Positions 60,701 to 64,000 of a stretch of 64,000 nucleotides of DNA are shown piece after piece. The stretch's first letter is position 1, and each line of letters begins with the position of its first letter. Where the stretch lies: contig NC_133540.1 of assembly GCF_048773025.1 (NCBI RefSeq), forward strand, positions 82,711,501-82,775,500, read 5' to 3'. The position numbers and the translations under genes are program-made. Below the pieces are notes generated by a model. That model did not search any database and was not told the origin of the DNA. It saw nothing but the letters and a program-made list of their open reading frames with translations. This DNA comes from Camelus bactrianus. Its lineage: Eukaryota > Chordata > Mammalia > Artiodactyla > Camelidae.

Positions 60701-61129
60701 ATGCAGGCAAAGGAGAGAGAGAGGTAAAGAGAGAGGGGTGAGAATTTACTTACATGATTGTAGAGGTAGACAAATTCCAAGATCTGCAGTTAGCAAGCTG
60801 GAGACACAGGACAGCCAATGTTGTCGTTTCTATCTGAAAGCCAGCAGGCTAGAGACCCAAGGAGAACTAATACTTTAGTTCAAGTATGAAGGTAGGCAGG
60901 AGAAATTCCCCTTACTCCCAGGAAGGTCTGCCTTTTTATGCTACTCAAGTCTTCAGCTGAGTGGATAAGGCCCATTCACGCTAGGGAGGGCAATTTGTCT
61001 TACTCAGTCTACCAATTCGAACACTAATCTCATCCAGAAATATACTAACAGACACACCTGGAATGTTTGAACAAATATCTGGGCTCTCTATGGTCCAATC
61101 AAGTTGACACACAAAACTGACCATCACAG
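60603..61129 (-). mobile_element. MLT2-like (ERV-L) solo LTR fossil
   Basis: Plus strand runs from GACTATTAGTCAGGGTTCTC to CACACAAAACTGACCATCAC, with a (CA)n tract after AACAGAATCAATAGGAGA. It is the reverse orientation of the family. Ancient, no internal region. Confidence 0.74.
60650..60693 (+). repeat. (CA)n microsatellite inside the LTR
   Basis: About 21 CA units followed by TATATA. Confidence 0.95.
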
Positions 61130-63060
61130 AGGGGCTACTCATTTTTTTTCTGCTTCATTGTCACTGAACTTTGTAAGGAAAACTCTAGCCTTGCTCTTGC
61201 TTATGTGTTTCTCATTTTACAACCTCTCCCCCTGGCCCTCATGGAACGTAAACGTCCCAGAAATAGAAGAAACTGTAGAATGTAGACATTATAAAAGTCT
61301 TCATAATCTATTGTTCCGTTTATTTCTGAGGATCTGTCAGTCAACAATAATGGATACAACCAGATGAATAGAGTTTGAATTAATAACAACCTAAATTATG
61401 TAATATCTTAAATAAACTTCTGTTGCTTCTAGTAAAATAACTATGACTAGATATCAGAGGTTGCCAACCTCTGTTTGGCAAATTGATTGATACATATGTT
61501 TTTATCAGGCAAATATTTTGTCAGTAATTTGGTGATTCCAATTTCCCTGAGGGCACTTTAAACATTGGCTGCACTTGCTCAGCTTTCCTTAGTCACTTGT
61601 GTAATGAGACCACAAGTGAAATCACTACTATGAAAGCTAGCTGCTGCTTAAACTCATATGCCTAACACTGATTTGTAGACAAAAAGACCTGCTTTTGATT
61701 AGGAAAAAAATATTTTGGTGTAGCAGCCTGGTATTTTAGAGGTAACTCCTCCACATCCTGCTGCCACCCTCACTCCTCAACCCCTTAAAAAAGTCTAGAA
61801 GAGAGAAAGCTGGACACATTAAAAAATTTTTTACATTGTAAGACATGCATTATATGTCAGATTTTCTATCTTATAATTAATGGGTATGCACACAAAAATA
61901 ATGTATCTTTTAATTTCTCCAGTAAAAATAGTTATTGAATAATGGCTTTGTCTTAAAATAGACAGCATTTTATGCTAGAAATATGGTGAAAATAATTTGA
62001 ATTTTGTATTTTCCTTACTGCTCACAGAGTAGAAGAATTAGGGACTCAGAGGCCTAGAAAAGGGTAGATTAATGACAGAGCAGAATCTAGCACAGAGTAG
62101 ACACAGACAGGTTTAGAGCAGGCAAAAGCCTAAGGCAAGTGTGCCAATGAGCGGGCGTTTAGGAAAATTAAATTAAATATTCTATGTTAAATTGCTGTCT
62201 TCTCTATGCTTCTCATTTATCCTCTATTTTTGATAAAGTATCTGATTGCTTCTGTAGTACCTTTGTTAGTGCAGGGGCAGGTTCTAGTAGAAAAAAATTC
62301 TCCAGCATGAATTACTGGAGAACATGTTGGCAGCCTCATGAAAGGAACAAGTAATGGCCAGGAACTTAGCAAAGGAGGAGATGGAAAGACGAGAAATTGA
62401 GTATGTAAACACTCAACCTGGAATAAAGTAGGTACTGGATGGACTGAATGAATGAATGAATGAATAGTGAGACCTGCACTTCTCATCCAGACTCTTCTAA
62501 GACCTTGGGGATAGTGCTACTTCCGAGTTTGAATATAAGGGATGAATGACAGCAGAAGTCAACATAGTATATTCAGATATTAGATTTGAATTTTGCATAA
62601 TAAATGAAATAGCTTTCCTCTATTAATTTCCTAGAAAATCGTTTCTTCCCAGATAATACAAAGGTAAATATCAATTCAAAATCTCATTTGAATACTTGTA
62701 TAGTCTGAATTAATCGAGGGAAACAAGTGAGGCCCTCTTTTTCTTCTTTGGTTCCAGAATGTAAAATTCAGAAATATAATTCCACTTACCAACTCTTATT
62801 ATGTATACAGATTATTATGAGAAAGCAAATGGATATTGAGGATACAGTTTTATATATCATCAGTTACAAATTATATAGACACATTTATTCCCCGCATAGT
62901 AAGTGATTAACACTATGTTATACATTTAAATATCAGTGCTGGTCCTAGTTCATGTCTTTTCCATTTTTTTCTTTATTTTAACGTAACTTATACTATTATT
63001 TTATATTTGTATAATTGATTCAAAATCGTTATTTAAATACTGTCCATGTACAAATGCCAT
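61130..63060. other. Unassigned upstream flank of SULT1B1
   Basis: No gene or clear repeat. A short (GAAT)n run lies at 62449-62466, next to L2-like words. Open frames at 61104 and 62217 are unsupported. Confidence 0.5.
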
Positions 63061-63064
63061 GTAC

Positions 63065-63200
63065 TATTGTCATCACTTGAGAGCTTGTTAGAAATGCAGA
63101 ATCTCAGGCCGCAATCTAGAATCAGAATCTGTATTTTAATAAAATCCTCAAGTGATTTATGAGCACAAGAAAATTTAGGAAGCATGATTTTAAACCACTT
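63065..63200 (+). mobile_element. MER5A-like DNA transposon fragment (hAT-Charlie)
   Basis: CATCACTTGAGAGCTTGTTA, GAAATGCAGAATCTCAGGCC, GAATCAGAATCTGTATTTTA and CCTCAAGTGATTTATGAGCA follow MER5A. Confidence 0.82.
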
Positions 63201-63299
63201 TTTATCTACTCTCTAATAATACAAGGTAAACATAAATGATTCATCAAAATGAATTGCGTCTCCTAGAAATTAAATTGTATTGATTATGCTTAACATATA

Positions 63300-63470
63300 T
63301 GACCTCTGATCATTACCCACAGTGACGATAAGCCTTACTTTCATTTTGTGGGAGTGATTAGGAAACGGAGTTGCAGGGAGTCTCCTCACACACACAGCAA
63401 GTGAGTGCGTGACTCAGAAATTGACTTGTTTTCCTAGCTCTGCTCTTAGTCATACTGCAAATCTATGTCG
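63300..63470 (-). mobile_element. MIR-like fragment
   Basis: ACTTTCATTTTGTGGGAGTG, AGGAAACGGAGTTGCAGGGA and CAGCAAGTGAGTGCGTGACT. Confidence 0.6.
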
Positions 63471-64000
63471 GTGGGCCTGACCAGAGTCAAAAGATGTTCC
63501 TGATTTACCTCATTCAAATAAGGGTGTTCACAGTTTGTAAGGAATTTTTTTTTTTTTTTTTTGACAAAGCCAACTACCCTCTGACAAAAAGCTTACGTTC
63601 CTTATGCTGCAAAAATGTTGTCAGAGAACTATGGATATGAGTAACAAGATGAAAATAAAGCAGCGGATTGTGAACACATCCTAGTCACATCTGGGACGTG
63701 GGTGTAACCAACTCAGGGACTTAGGAGGAGCAGTCCTGAATTAGCATTGCCGCATCACGACCAGTGAATGATGAGGTTTAGAATTATGTGAGAAGGTAAA
63801 TTCAGGGGAGGGGACCCAAAGACATACAACAACTGATAACTAATGTGATTGAGTCAGATACCCTGGAAGATGGTTTATAAATGACATTTACTTTAGAATA
63901 TAAAAATTCGTTCCTAAAAATCTTGTAAGTCTTACGTGAAAGTGACAGACCACGTTACGCGGTTACTTACTGTAGTTTACATGGCACTGCGCGTCTTCCT
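63471..64000. other. Window end, unassigned
   Basis: A T20 tract lies at 63545-63563. No exon, promoter or repeat body recognised. It could include SULT1B1 upstream sequence. Confidence 0.4.

Overview
This is mammalian nuclear DNA: AT-rich, with genes split into small exons and dense with LINE-1, MIR, L2 and LTR remnants. The L1 3' UTR type (at 16.9 and 26.2 kb) resembles cetartiodactyl copies, with the 16.9 kb copy most like camelid ones. No ruminant, carnivore or horse SINE was seen, but the camelid tRNA-type SINE was not seen either, so 'camelid' is only a leaning.

The window covers the UGT2A-SULT1 neighbourhood known from human chromosome 4q13, and every recognised gene lies on the minus strand. 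Bases 1-294 hold the start of the UGT2A2-specific first exon (its 3' part runs off the window). Bases 10107-10824 hold the complete UGT2A1-specific first exon. In mammals these two alternative first exons splice to one shared set of exons 2-6, which would lie beyond base 1. Bases 45307-58759 hold all seven coding exons of SULT1B1. They are in frame with GT-AG borders throughout and encode 296 residues, the length of human SULT1B1. UGT2A1/2A2 add glucuronic acid and SULT1B1 adds sulfate to small lipophilic molecules, so the window is a slice of a phase II conjugation cluster.

The 34.5 kb between UGT2A1 and SULT1B1 contains no host gene I can recognise. It is layered repeat DNA: two 5'-inverted (twin-primed) L1 insertions with target-site duplications, one of them inside an older L1; a 128-bp inverted duplication; several solo LTRs; and a 67-bp fragment of 28S rRNA flanked by an 18-bp perfect target-site duplication. 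Five LTR copies of one old ERV-L-like family (MLT2-like) occur in the window, four of them with a different simple repeat at the same internal position.

I found no new gene system. The strongest unusual items are the 28S rRNA retro-insert, the two twin-primed L1s, the inverted duplication, a CpG-enriched segment inside the UGT2A1 intron, and a class I LTR ending about 140 bp from the first coding exon of SULT1B1. All family names were assigned by eye, without database searches.
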